Below are positions 6,547 to 15,284 of a stretch of 64,000 nt of DNA, piece by piece. A program made the translations under genes and the position numbers. The notes beneath the pieces were generated by a model that was given only the letters and a program-made list of their open reading frames with translations, was not told the DNA's origin and did not search any database. Each line of letters starts with the position of its first letter. Position 1 is the first letter of the stretch. Origin of the DNA: Pseudochryseolinea flava. GTDB lineage: Bacteria > Bacteroidota > Bacteroidia > Cytophagales > Cyclobacteriaceae. Where the stretch lies: NCBI RefSeq assembly GCF_003286915.1, contig NZ_QMFY01000006.1, positions 310,001 through 374,000 of the forward strand, given 5' to 3'.

Positions 6547-9507
6547 TTAAGGTTCGCGCGTTGCGTTGATCGGGAATGTTCCGAATTGTCCAACAGCCAT
6601 GTTGCCACTAAAGGCATCACCATTGATAATTGCTTTAACCATGATGTCCATCTCATTTCCGCCAAACGAAACATGGTAAGAGAAGGAGAGTTCATTACCT
6701 GAAACAGTCACTGACGTTAAGGGAAGGTTTGAATTGAAACGCTTGTTGAATATCGTTCCTGCATATTGTTCACCTTCTTTCGTGATTGTAAGAACCCCTT
6801 CGCCACCTTGTGGAGACTCGATGGTGTAGGCCCATTTACCTTCAGCTTTCACAACCGCGGTTGAGTCGCCAGGCGTTGTTGGTTTTGCAGTTGCCGCCGC
6901 AGGCGCTTTAGCTTTTGGCGTTACTTGAGGCGTAAATCCACTTGAATTTCCGCCACGTTGTTGGCCACCGCCCATATCACCGCCACCGTCGCCGCCACCA
7001 TCTTTCAAGTCGTCGTTGTTGATCGATCTTCTGCGCTTCGGTCTAGCGTCCATGTTCATTTTACCAATACGGTAGCTGATGTTTGCACGGAAACTCATGT
7101 TGTGAAACACGTTCAAGCTTTTCTGTTCGAATACTGGCGATGACGATTCACCTCTTACTTTAAATGCTGGTGTGAAGAAGTTCTCTGCGCCAAATCCTAC
7201 ACTGCCTTTCTTGTTGTTGAAATCTTTCTTCAGTCCTAAGCTGTAAATTCCAAAACCTGTTTGATAGCCTTGTAATTGTACTTGGCGACCACGATAGAAT
7301 CCAAAGAATTGAAAGCCCCAGCCTTTGCTCAGATTATAGTTACCAAAGAGTCGGTAACTGGCTACCCATCCTTCGTTGCTTGCACTGTAAGCGCCCGCAT
7401 CGGGATTGGTTTCAATATTATTATCCAGCATCGAGTAATACACATCAAAACCTCCATTCAATGAAAGCTTGCCGATGTTTACGTTCGCGAACGTACTCAA
7501 GCCATATGCGTCTTCTTGTCCGATGTTAGCGTAAGTTGTCTCGATACCTTCTTGTCCTGACAAAAGCAGTTTTGGTGTTCTGATACTTTGAATGGAGTTA
7601 TTCGTATTTCTCCAGAACGTAGAGAAGTTAAGTGAAGTACCCTTAATGTATGTGCTGTAAGAAATTTCAAAGTTATTGGTGTATTCAGGATCCAATTGAG
7701 GATTACCAACACTTTGGCTTAGCGGGTTCGAGTTTTGTATGTTAGGATTGAGGAATTGAATAGACGGACGTTGAATTCTTCTGTTATAGGAAGCCTTGAT
7801 CATGTTGCCTTGTTTCAACTTTTTAGACAGGTTTACACTCGGTACGAACACACCGTAAGCTGGAATGTCAATATCATCTTCTGTTTTGGTGTAGGCATCG
7901 ATTACTGTATACTCATAGCGCGATCCGGCCTTGATACTATAACCATTCTGCATCGCCAATGTATAAGAAAGATACCCTGACGTCACATTTTGATTGTAGT
8001 TCAGATTGTTTGATCGGATAGCATCAACAATTGTTGTGTAGCTTCCGTCACCTTCAGGGTCTTCTGCGTATTTAAAATCACTGAATACTTTTCGCGTGAT
8101 ATTCTTCGCGCCAAATTCAACAATCTGATTGGTGTTGATCGGAGAAACATAATCCGCCTGAATCGTCATCTCTTCATTGTAACTATCGTTATTGTTTTTG
8201 ATACCCGATAGCGCCGCCGCTTCATTAACTTCCAGCGTACGTCTGGTGAAGTCGTTGTTACGATTGTTTCTGCTATATGATCCGAGGATGCTAAATTCCT
8301 TCTGCGGCTTTTCAAATGTCTTCGTGTAAGTCAAATTCACATCGACGTTATTGGACTCATCGATGGTCTTCACATTCTGTAATGACGATGATGACGTATT
8401 GTTGAATAAATTCTGGCTGTACAAATCATCTTGCCATGAATTGTTGTTACGAGCACCAAGTCTTACAGAGGCGGCGAGTGAGTTCTTTTCATTGATGTCA
8501 TAATCCCAACCGAGGGTATAATTCCCAAAGAGACCTTGATTTCGTGTATCAGCTTTCTGAGAACTTACGGTTGTGTTTCCATCGTTAAGGGACGTCTGTT
8601 CATTTTCAAAGCGACCATTTACATTATAGTTCGCGCGACCCCATCCGCCGAGGGAAAATCCCATCTTGCCCGTGCGGTAATTTCCATTTAAGCCGAGGTT
8701 CGATCCTCTCAAACCAACACCGGCGTCCACGTTGAGTGTAGCACCCTGCAAGGTATTTTTCTTGGTGATGATATTGATGATACCACCTGTACCCTCGGCA
8801 TCGTACTTCGCAGAAGGAGACGTAATTACTTCGACTGATTTGATTTGATCTGCTGGAATTTGTTTCAGGGCATCGGCCACACTTGACGCGACAATTGTTG
8901 ATGGCTTATTGTTGATAAGCACCATAACATTCGAGCTTCCACGCATCGACACATTTCCATCAAGGTCAACAGACAGCATGGGTACACGTTTTAATACATC
9001 TGTTGCATCGCCACCGCGCGCCGTCTGATCATTCTCAGCATTGTAAACAGTGCGGTCAACTCTTTCTTCGATAATTGCTTTCTGGCCTTCAACGACAACT
9101 TCCTTGAGGATCTCTTCTTTCATTCTTAAAGTGATCGTGCCGAGATTGATCTCGTTCTTTTTTTCTTCAACGCTGATGTTGCCGATCGTGGTTGTTTCGT
9201 ACCCGATAAAAGAAATGTCGATGGAATAGTTTCCTTCAGCAACTTTAGTGATGGTAAATTTTCCGTCAGCATCACAAACAGTCCCGTTAACAGGTTTCTT
9301 GGTGACGACGTCGATGAGGGCTACGTTTGCAAACTCGACTGGTTTACTGGACAAAGAATCTAGGACTTGGCCAGAGATTTTTGTATTTCCTTTTGGCGTA
9401 ACACCAGTAGTTGTAGATGAGGTAGTGCCGGTACTGAAGGCCGATTGTTGGGCCGATACAACAGCGCAAGACATCATCAATGCGAAGAATGGTAAAAAAT
9501 GTTTCAT
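6547..9507 (-). CDS. TonB-dependent outer membrane receptor (OMP_b-brl_3 type) with extra C-terminal domain
   Basis: A 986-residue protein from the ATG at 9507 (MKHFLPFFALMM...), a signal peptide ending near VSAQQ. An N-terminal carboxypeptidase-regulatory-like beta domain (about residues 40-125, starting ISGQVLDSLSSKPVEFAN) is followed by a plug domain with DVLKRVPMLSVD, GSSNVMVLINNKP and YDAEGTGGIINIITKK, then a long beta-barrel. The barrel ends near residue 820. After it comes a basic and glycine-rich linker (RRRSINNDDLKDGGG) with a Pro/Ala/Thr stretch, then a roughly 98-residue beta-rich domain starting EGKWAYTIES, an unusual position past the last strand. The ligand is unknown. It is divergent from a LytS/LytTR pair that may regulate it. 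Confidence 0.9.
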   Translation of the reverse strand: MKHFLPFFALMMSCAVVSAQQSAFSTGTTSSTTTGVTPKGNTKISGQVLDSLSSKPVEFANVALIDVVTKKPVNGTVCDADGKFTITKVAEGNYSIDISFIGYETTTIGNISVEEKKNEINLGTITLRMKEEILKEVVVEGQKAIIEERVDRTVYNAENDQTARGGDATDVLKRVPMLSVDLDGNVSMRGSSNVMVLINNKPSTIVASSVADALKQIPADQIKSVEVITSPSAKYDAEGTGGIINIITKKNTLQGATLNVDAGVGLRGSNLGLNGNYRTGKMGFSLGGWGRANYNVNGRFENEQTSLNDGNTTVSSQKADTRNQGLFGNYTLGWDYDINEKNSLAASVRLGARNNNSWQDDLYSQNLFNNTSSSSLQNVKTIDESNNVDVNLTYTKTFEKPQKEFSILGSYSRNNRNNDFTRRTLEVNEAAALSGIKNNNDSYNEEMTIQADYVSPINTNQIVEFGAKNITRKVFSDFKYAEDPEGDGSYTTIVDAIRSNNLNYNQNVTSGYLSYTLAMQNGYSIKAGSRYEYTVIDAYTKTEDDIDIPAYGVFVPSVNLSKKLKQGNMIKASYNRRIQRPSIQFLNPNIQNSNPLSQSVGNPQLDPEYTNNFEISYSTYIKGTSLNFSTFWRNTNNSIQSIRTPKLLLSGQEGIETTYANIGQEDAYGLSTFANVNIGKLSLNGGFDVYYSMLDNNIETNPDAGAYSASNEGWVASYRLFGNYNLSKGWGFQFFGFYRGRQVQLQGYQTGFGIYSLGLKKDFNNKKGSVGFGAENFFTPAFKVRGESSSPVFEQKSLNVFHNMSFRANISYRIGKMNMDARPKRRRSINNDDLKDGGGDGGGDMGGGQQRGGNSSGFTPQVTPKAKAPAAATAKPTTPGDSTAVVKAEGKWAYTIESPQGGEGVLTITKEGEQYAGTIFNKRFNSNLPLTSVTVSGNELSFSYHVSFGGNEMDIMVKAIINGDAFSGNMAVGQFGTFPINATREP

Positions 9508-9646
9508 GTTAAAATTAGGTGGACTACTACTCACGATTCGATTTCACGGATTCATACGGCAAAATTGCACGTTAGTTGGCGATTGCTATTTACAATTAGA
9601 TTGTTGGGGCATTTGATTCGACTCTCCGGTAAATTATTCGACAACT

Positions 9647-9654
9647 CAAAGGTA
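9647..9654 (-). promoter_or_regulatory. -7 promoter box for the TonB receptor gene
   Basis: On the minus strand the sequence is TACCTTTG, an exact match to TAnnTTTG, about 140 nt upstream of the receptor start. The same octamer precedes the DEAD-box helicase gene. Confidence 0.5.
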
Positions 9655-9664
9655 TAGCGTCGCA

Positions 9665-9690
9665 AACGGAATGGTCGATAGAATTCCGTT
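9665..9690. promoter_or_regulatory. Inverted repeat in divergent promoter region (possible operator)
   Basis: Perfect 8-bp arms AACGGAAT and ATTCCGTT are separated by 10 nt, between the receptor -7 box and the kinase gene start. The position suits an operator acting on either gene; the binding protein is unknown. Confidence 0.35.
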
Positions 9691-9728
9691 AACGGTAGAA
9701 AATTCATCAGAAACATGCCTGTTCAAGG

Positions 9729-10814
9729 ATGAGCTCCGTACATTTACATGTCTACTTTGTTTTTATGCAATTTTTTCTCCAACGTCATCGTGTACTGTTG
9801 GTACACCTTTCGCACTGGGCTGTATACATTTCGTTTACACTTTATCAATTTATCCAGTGGCAGACCCGTCGCGATAACCACGTCGATTGGGGCAGGACTT
9901 TGTCGGGGTTGAGCATTGAAATTTTTTTCACCGCTGCCGTCGCTTACTTTAACTATTTCTTCGTGTTTCCGCGGTTTCTGAAGCACAAAAACCTTTGGCG
10001 TTATTTAATAGAATTTGCTGTGCCTTTTGCTTTATTCATTACGGCGCGGGTTCATTTGCAACGTTGGCTGGTAGACGGTCATCATCACAAAACCGATTAC
10101 TTCTATTCAAGTTTTTTCATCGTTCAAGTTTCTGCCGTAACGTTTCTCATTGCCATTTTTGTGGGCATGCTTCGCTTTGCTGTCGAGTGGTTTGAACTCG
10201 ATGCGAAACAAAAAATGTCTGAAAACGAGAAGCTCACGGCAGAGTTGAATTTTTTAAAAGCGCAGATCAACCCTCATTTTCTTTTCAACACGCTCAATAA
10301 CTTATACTATCTCGCATATTCACAATCACCCAATACAACGGAGATCATCGCGAAACTGTCGCAGATGATGCGTTACATGATTTACGACACCAATCAACCA
10401 CGGGTGCAATTATCGAAAGAGCTAGAGTACATGCAGAATTATATCAGCCTTGAACGACTACGTCTCAACAACCAAATTCCGATTGATTTTAAGATTACTG
10501 GAAATGTGAATGACGTATGGATCACGCCCCTCGTATTGATTACTTTTTTGGAGAATGCATTCAAACATGGCGTGTCGAATACAAGTAAGGATGCATGGGT
10601 AAACGTCGCTGTGAAGGTGGAAAACAACACTTGCGTGTTTACAGTCGATAACAGCAAAGTTCAGCGAAGTGCTACGGAAACAGGCGAAAAATCAGGCATT
10701 GGATTACAAAATGTTCAACGTAGATTAGCTTTAAGTTATCCGGAGCGTCATCAATTAACGGTGCACGAGACGGAGAAATCTTACGCCGTAGAATTAAAAT
10801 TGATGTTGTCTTGA
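9729..10814 (+). CDS. Membrane sensor histidine kinase, LytS/YehU type (His_kinase family)
   Basis: Up to 361 residues. About four hydrophobic segments occupy residues 20-155, followed by a short coiled segment and the His_kinase domain with QINPHFLFNTLNNLYYLA, whose His183 is the phosphorylation site. The ATPase part shows PLVLITFLENAFKHG (N box) and GIGLQNVQRRL. The start is either 9729 or the ATG at 9765 (MQFFLQ). Its stop overlaps the TTG start of the LytTR regulator, so the two form a two-component system. No extracellular ligand-binding domain is evident. It is divergent from the TonB receptor, a plausible target. Confidence 0.9.
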   Translation: MSSVHLHVYFVFMQFFLQRHRVLLVHLSHWAVYISFTLYQFIQWQTRRDNHVDWGRTLSGLSIEIFFTAAVAYFNYFFVFPRFLKHKNLWRYLIEFAVPFALFITARVHLQRWLVDGHHHKTDYFYSSFFIVQVSAVTFLIAIFVGMLRFAVEWFELDAKQKMSENEKLTAELNFLKAQINPHFLFNTLNNLYYLAYSQSPNTTEIIAKLSQMMRYMIYDTNQPRVQLSKELEYMQNYISLERLRLNNQIPIDFKITGNVNDVWITPLVLITFLENAFKHGVSNTSKDAWVNVAVKVENNTCVFTVDNSKVQRSATETGEKSGIGLQNVQRRLALSYPERHQLTVHETEKSYAVELKLMLS

Positions 10815-11545
10815 ACTTAACCTGCGTCATTGTTGAAGATGAACCACTGGCTCGCAGCCTCATGGTTGACTATGTCAGAAAAGTACCCTATTTAAGTTTG
10901 ATAGACGCGTGCGCGAATCCGCTAGAGGCAATAGAGATTTTACGAAAGAACCACGTAGACTTATTGTTTCTCGATATTCAAATGCCAGAGATTACTGGGC
11001 TGTCGCTGCTAAAAGCGTTGAATAAAAAACCATTGGTCATTCTCACCACAGCCTATTCTGAATACGCGTTGGAAGGATACGAGCACGACGTGGTAGATTA
11101 CCTTTTGAAACCCATTACGTTCGAACGTTTTTTACGTGCAGTAGATAAAGCCTCACAACGGGCCAACGCAGGACCAACACCAGCAACAACGAAGGACATT
11201 GGCAGTGAATCGTCATTACCATCACAACCTTTTGTGTTCGTGAAAGACGGTACCAAACTTGTAAAGATCAGGTGGGAAGATATTCTGTTTGTTGAGGGGT
11301 TGAAGGACTATGTTACAATCCATACGAAACAACAGAAGGTTGTAAGTCTTCAGCGGTTGAAAGCATTGGAAGAACAACTTCCGGCAGATCAATTCATCAG
11401 AGTACACCATTCTTTTATTGTCGCCCTTCACGCGATCGATGCCGTTCACAAAGGAGAAATTCAAATCGGACAAGCACTGATTCCAATTAGCGATACCTAT
11501 CGCAAAGCATTTAAAGATTTGATTGACAAGAATCAGATTCAGTAG
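10811..11545 (+). CDS. LytTR-family response regulator
   Basis: A 244-residue protein with an N-terminal receiver (CVIVEDEP acidic pocket, phosphoacceptor Asp55 in LLFLDIQMPE, Thr in LTTAYS, Lys in YLLKPI) and a C-terminal LytTR DNA-binding domain from about residue 135 (FVKDGTKLVKIRWEDILFVE ... FIRVHHSFIV). The only start compatible with an intact receiver is TTG at 10811, which overlaps the kinase TGA stop as TTGA, implying translational coupling. It is the partner of the upstream LytS-type kinase. Targets are not shown by the sequence; the divergent receptor gene is a candidate. Confidence 0.92.
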   Translation: MNLTCVIVEDEPLARSLMVDYVRKVPYLSLIDACANPLEAIEILRKNHVDLLFLDIQMPEITGLSLLKALNKKPLVILTTAYSEYALEGYEHDVVDYLLKPITFERFLRAVDKASQRANAGPTPATTKDIGSESSLPSQPFVFVKDGTKLVKIRWEDILFVEGLKDYVTIHTKQQKVVSLQRLKALEEQLPADQFIRVHHSFIVALHAIDAVHKGEIQIGQALIPISDTYRKAFKDLIDKNQIQ

Positions 11546-11613
11546 TAGCGAGGTGAATTTGTTCTGGAGACAATGCGGCTGCTGTTGGTTAGTTAATCGT
11601 TAATCACTATAAA

Positions 11614-11648
11614 TAAAACAGGCTGCCTTTTGAGACAGCCTGTTTTTT
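11614..11648. terminator. Bidirectional terminator between the LytTR gene and tRNA-Ala
   Basis: Arms aaaacaggctg and cagcctgtttt enclose a short loop, with T tracts on both strands. It serves both the plus-strand regulator gene and the minus-strand tRNA. The stem shares the gagacagcc segment with the terminator at 6497-6535. Confidence 0.8.
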
Positions 11649-11649
11649 G

Positions 11650-11723
11650 TGGAGAATATCGGAGTCGAACCGATGACCTCTTCCATGCCATGGAAGCGCT
11701 CTAGCCAGCTGAGCTAATCCCCC
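11650..11723 (-). tRNA. tRNA-Ala (anticodon GGC)
   Basis: Read on the minus strand it folds into a standard cloverleaf: acceptor GGGGGAT/ATTCTCC, D-arm GCTC...GAGC, anticodon stem CTTCC/GGAAG with loop ATGGCAT (anticodon GGC), and T-arm ATCGG TTCGACT CCGAT. The acceptor stem has the G3-U70 wobble pair that identifies alanine tRNAs, and the discriminator is A. The 3' CCA is not encoded. Confidence 0.96.
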
Positions 11724-11904
11724 TGATTGAGCGGCAAATATATTATAATTTTCTCCTATACAACAGAAGCATCAGCGAATTCTCCGCGAAACCTCGGCGT
11801 CACTGCGTCTCTGTGTAAAAAAAATCTTGATCGATAATACCTCTTACCAATGTAAAGACTGCTACAATATCTCGTTATTCGCTTTCACTATTAACGATTA
11901 AGCT

Positions 11905-13074
11905 TCATTCCCATCCGTTCTCTCTACAAATTCCCAACTCCAATCCGCGTAACTCTGCAAGACCTCGCATACGGCCAATAGCCGAATATCCGGGATTTGT
12001 TACTTTGTTCAGGTCGTCCATCATTTGATGTCCGTGATCGGGTCGAAATGGAATTTTATTTTTTACCGTTTGCTGAATCTTTAAAATTTCCTTCATCACA
12101 GCATACATGTCAGTGTCACCACCCAAGTGGTCTGCTTCGAAAAAGTTGCCATCTTCATCTCGCTTTGTATTTCTGAGGTGAACGAAGTGAATTCTCTTTC
12201 CAATGTCTCGTGCCATCGTTGGAAGATCGTTCTCAGGATTTGCGCCAAGCGATCCGGTGCAAAAACAAATTCCATTGTTGTCTATCGGAACAGCTTTCAA
12301 AATGAAGTCGAGATCGCTGGCGTTGCTTACGATACGTGGTAATCCGAGAATGTCGAATGGAGGATCATCTGGATGTATGGCAAGATTGATGTTGCATTCA
12401 GCAGCTACCGGTGTGATCTCGGAGAGAAGATATTTCAAGTTTTCTCGAAGCGCGTTATGGTTAATGTCATCATATAACGCGAGCTTTTGTCGCATGCCTT
12501 CGAGCGTACTTTTCTTTTCACCGGGGATGCCGAACATAATAATTCCAGTAAGGGCTTCCAGTTCTTCGGGCGTGTATTGCTTAAATCGTTTTTCAGCTTC
12601 GGCTACCACTTTTGAACTATAGTTATCTGCGGCCCCTTTTCGTTTCAAGATGAAGATGTCGAACACGGCGAGGTCGAACCAATTGAAGTAAAGGGCTTTC
12701 GATCCATCGGCCATAATCAGATCGAGGTTTGTTCTCGTCCAATCGTTAACGGGCATAAAATTGTACGTTACAATCTCGATACCGCATGCACCAAGATTGC
12801 GTAACGACGTTTTGTATTGTTCGATGTATTTTTTGTAGTCGCCTGAGCGCGTCTTGATATCTTCGTGGATGGTGACACTTTCGACAACGTCCCAATGGTA
12901 GCCGCCCGATTTCAGTTCAGCTTGACGCTTTTTAATTTCATCTATGGTCCATACTTCGCCATGTGGCACGTGATGTAGCGCGGTAACAATTCCCTCGGCT
13001 CCGGTTTGCTTGATATCTTGAAGCGAAACTGGGTCGTTTGGTCCGAACCAGCGCCATGTTTGTTTCAGTTTCAT
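11905..13074 (-). CDS. uxuA: Mannonate dehydratase
   Basis: A 389-residue protein close to the usual UxuA length (about 390-400). It begins with the conserved MKLKQTWRWFGPNDPVSLQDIKQ and includes GIVTALHHVPHGEVW, YNFMPVNDWTRT, LAIHPDDPPF, CFCTGSLGA, FVHLRN and PFRPDHGHQM, which carry the family metal and substrate ligands. It dehydrates D-mannonate to 2-keto-3-deoxygluconate in hexuronate catabolism. No other uronate genes flank it, so it stands alone here, between the tRNA-Ala gene and a divergent RNA helicase. Confidence 0.95.
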   Translation of the reverse strand: MKLKQTWRWFGPNDPVSLQDIKQTGAEGIVTALHHVPHGEVWTIDEIKKRQAELKSGGYHWDVVESVTIHEDIKTRSGDYKKYIEQYKTSLRNLGACGIEIVTYNFMPVNDWTRTNLDLIMADGSKALYFNWFDLAVFDIFILKRKGAADNYSSKVVAEAEKRFKQYTPEELEALTGIIMFGIPGEKKSTLEGMRQKLALYDDINHNALRENLKYLLSEITPVAAECNINLAIHPDDPPFDILGLPRIVSNASDLDFILKAVPIDNNGICFCTGSLGANPENDLPTMARDIGKRIHFVHLRNTKRDEDGNFFEADHLGGDTDMYAVMKEILKIQQTVKNKIPFRPDHGHQMMDDLNKVTNPGYSAIGRMRGLAELRGLELGICRENGWE

Positions 13075-13309
13075 GATGTATGATATTGACGATTTTAGTG
13101 TGAACAGACGATTGCAGTCCGCTCTGCGGCCGTGAATATAAAGAAGAATTTAAAGAATGGTCCGCTGAATTTGACCGAGAAGTTTAGAATTACTGGGCCA
13201 TTCGATCGTAAATGGCGATGATCGCCGTATAATGTTGGGATGTGATTGAAAACAACGATCTGGGCTTAGTCACTTTTGAAGTTGATGCCATAATGTGGTT
13301 ATTAAAACG

Positions 13310-13317
13310 TACCTTTG
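13310..13317 (+). promoter_or_regulatory. -7 promoter box for the DEAD-box helicase gene
   Basis: TACCTTTG matches TAnnTTTG exactly and ends 21 nt before the ATG at 13339. The 264-nt region between uxuA and this gene also holds a 13-nt palindrome at 13214-13226 (GGCGAT, G, ATCGCC). Confidence 0.55.
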
Positions 13318-13338
13318 CGGCTCAATTAAAAATTCATA

Positions 13339-15108
13339 ATGAAATCTTTTGCATCCCTGGGGCTATCTCAGGGGTTGGTAGAGTCAGTTCAGCAGCTTGG
13401 CTTTGAAACACCAACACCAATTCAGGAAAAAGCTATTCCTGTGCTGCTCACCGGAAGTCAAGACTTTGTCGGACTAGCCCAAACCGGTACTGGAAAAACT
13501 GCGGCTTTTGGCCTACCACTACTCGATAGAGTTGACGACAAAAGCAAAGACACTCAGGCGCTCGTACTTGCTCCCACACGTGAGTTAGGTTTACAGATTG
13601 CCAGTGATTTGGAGAACTTCTCTGAGAAATTCAAAAACTTCAACATCGTTGCCGTTTATGGTGGCGCTAGCATCAGCGAGCAAATTCGTAAGGTGAAGAA
13701 AGGTGCGCAGATTATCGTCGCTACACCGGGCCGCCTTATCGACATGATCGACCGCCGCGCCATTAAGCTCGACACCATCAAGTATGTTGTGTTGGATGAA
13801 GCCGATGAGATGTTGAACATGGGATTCAAAGAAGATCTTGATAAAATTCTCGCGTTCACACCAGATGATAAAAATACGTGGCTGTTCTCTGCAACAATGC
13901 CGAAGGAAGTCCGTGCGATCATGAAGAATTACATGAGTAATCCTTTTGAGCTCACGGTAGGTGAACAAAACACGGGCAATCAGAACATCGAACATTGTTA
14001 TGTTGTTACTCAGGACCGTGATCGTCATCTTGCACTCAAACGTATCCTCGATTACACACCTGATATTTTTGGATTGATTTTTTGCCGCACACGTATTGAC
14101 ACGCAAAAAGTTGCTGAGATGTTGATGAAGGATGGCTACAATGCTGATTCGCTTCATGGTGATCTCACGCAGCAGCAACGCGATCGTGTGATGATGAAGT
14201 TCAGAAGCAGAACATTACAGATCCTTGTTGCTACCGATGTGGCAGCGCGCGGTATCGATGTCGATGATATCACACACGTGATTCATTTGAACATTCCTGA
14301 TGAAATGGAATTCTATACGCATCGTAGTGGTCGTACTGCACGTGCCGGAAAGAAAGGCGTTTCAATCGCGATGATCAACAGAAATGAGTTGGGCAAAGTA
14401 AAACAGATTGAACGTACGTTGAAGTCACCATTCAAAAAAATGCTCGTACCTACTGGCCCGGAAGTTTGTCAAAAGCAGTTGTTGAACTTGATGCATAAGG
14501 TGCATGAAGTGAAAGTGAACGAAGAAGAGATTGCAGAATTTTTGCCTGCGGTTTACGAAGAGTTTAAGGATATCACGAAGAATGATTTGATCAAGCGTTT
14601 CGCATCGATCGAGTTTAACCGTTTCTTAGATTATTATCGCAACGCGCCGGATTTGAATCAAGAGTTCAAACGCGCAGCTGAGGATGGACGTGAGGATCGT
14701 TACTCGACTGGTACGCGCTTCTTTATCAATGTTGGTAAAATGGATAACATCGATGTTCCTGGCTTGCTGGAAATGCTCGATGATTATTGCGGCGTTCAAA
14801 AGCGCTATGTTGGTAAGATCGATTTGAAAGGTGCGTATTCGTTTTTTGAAATAGAAAAGGAAAAAGCAGACGAGATTTTGAAGGGCTTTGAAAACGTAAC
14901 CATTGAAGGTCGACAGATCAGAGTTGAAGTTACAGAACGCAAAGAGTCGTCAGGCAGAAGTCGCTCGTCATCGGGTTCAGGCAAAGGCCGATATTCTGGT
15001 GGCGGAAAAAGTGGCGGCTACAGCGGTAAAGGCGGCGGAAAAAGCAGTGGCGGTAAACGTTCTTCATCTTCTTCTAGAGGCGGCAAGTGGGGCGGAAGCA
15101 AACGTTAG
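13339..15108 (+). CDS. DEAD-box ATP-dependent RNA helicase with DbpA-type RNA-binding domain
   Basis: A 589-residue protein containing all the superfamily 2 motifs: Q motif FETPTPIQEKAIP, motif I AQTGTGKTAAF, PTRELGLQ, DEAD in VLDEADEML, SAT in FSATMP, RGIDVDDI and HRSGRTARAG. A DbpA/CsdA RNA-binding domain spans about residues 470-545 (RFFINVGKMDNIDVPGLLEM). The last 45 residues are a Ser/Gly/Arg/Lys-rich disordered tail, common in cold-shock helicases and likely to add non-specific RNA binding. Likely roles are ribosome assembly or mRNA unwinding. It stands alone, with a consensus -7 box upstream and a strong terminator downstream. Confidence 0.93.
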   Translation: MKSFASLGLSQGLVESVQQLGFETPTPIQEKAIPVLLTGSQDFVGLAQTGTGKTAAFGLPLLDRVDDKSKDTQALVLAPTRELGLQIASDLENFSEKFKNFNIVAVYGGASISEQIRKVKKGAQIIVATPGRLIDMIDRRAIKLDTIKYVVLDEADEMLNMGFKEDLDKILAFTPDDKNTWLFSATMPKEVRAIMKNYMSNPFELTVGEQNTGNQNIEHCYVVTQDRDRHLALKRILDYTPDIFGLIFCRTRIDTQKVAEMLMKDGYNADSLHGDLTQQQRDRVMMKFRSRTLQILVATDVAARGIDVDDITHVIHLNIPDEMEFYTHRSGRTARAGKKGVSIAMINRNELGKVKQIERTLKSPFKKMLVPTGPEVCQKQLLNLMHKVHEVKVNEEEIAEFLPAVYEEFKDITKNDLIKRFASIEFNRFLDYYRNAPDLNQEFKRAAEDGREDRYSTGTRFFINVGKMDNIDVPGLLEMLDDYCGVQKRYVGKIDLKGAYSFFEIEKEKADEILKGFENVTIEGRQIRVEVTERKESSGRSRSSSGSGKGRYSGGGKSGGYSGKGGGKSSGGKRSSSSSRGGKWGGSKR

Positions 15109-15110
15109 GT

Positions 15111-15152
15111 TTGGAAGTTATCGGTTAACTGTTATCAGTTAATAGTAGTGAA
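15111..15152. repeat. Heptamer tandem repeat downstream of the DEAD-box gene
   Basis: Six consecutive degenerate 7-mers follow the stop codon: tttggaa, gttatcg, gttaact, gttatca, gttaata, gtagtga. The phase is kept exactly. Similar heptamer arrays of other composition occur at 15238, 56694 and 61830. Confidence 0.6.
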
Positions 15153-15180
15153 TACAGTTTACCCGTAATATCATAAGGAT

Positions 15181-15219
15181 AAAAAAATCACCGTCAATTA
15201 TTGACTGTGATTTTTTTTG
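15181..15219. terminator. Bidirectional terminator between the DEAD-box gene and the desaturase gene
   Basis: Arms aaaaatcaccgtcaa and ttgactgtgattttt enclose a short loop with one mismatch, and are followed by further T residues. It separates two converging genes. Confidence 0.8.
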
Positions 15220-15237
15220 TCTCTGCATTTGTCGATA

Positions 15238-15272
15238 ACCAACACCGGAAACTGGCCACTGGAAACCGGTAA
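15238..15272. repeat. Heptamer tandem repeat before the desaturase stop
   Basis: Five 7-mers in phase: accaaca, ccggaaa, ctggcca, ctggaaa, ccggtaa. The complement has the same words (ggtttcc, ggccagt) as the 15-bp repeat at 59713-59839, so the two arrays belong to one family. Confidence 0.55.
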
Positions 15273-15284
15273 CACCTTTACACG

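Noticed and set aside
11782-11816. Possible heptamer array downstream of tRNA-Ala (ctccgcg, aaacctc, ggcgtca, ctgcgtc, tctgtgt)
   Set aside because: Units are too divergent to list as a repeat feature with confidence, although the phase and position match the other arrays.
13214-13226. Short palindrome GGCGAT-G-ATCGCC between uxuA and the DEAD-box gene
   Set aside because: Six-bp arms in a region without other signals are expected by chance; no second copy was seen near another uronate gene.
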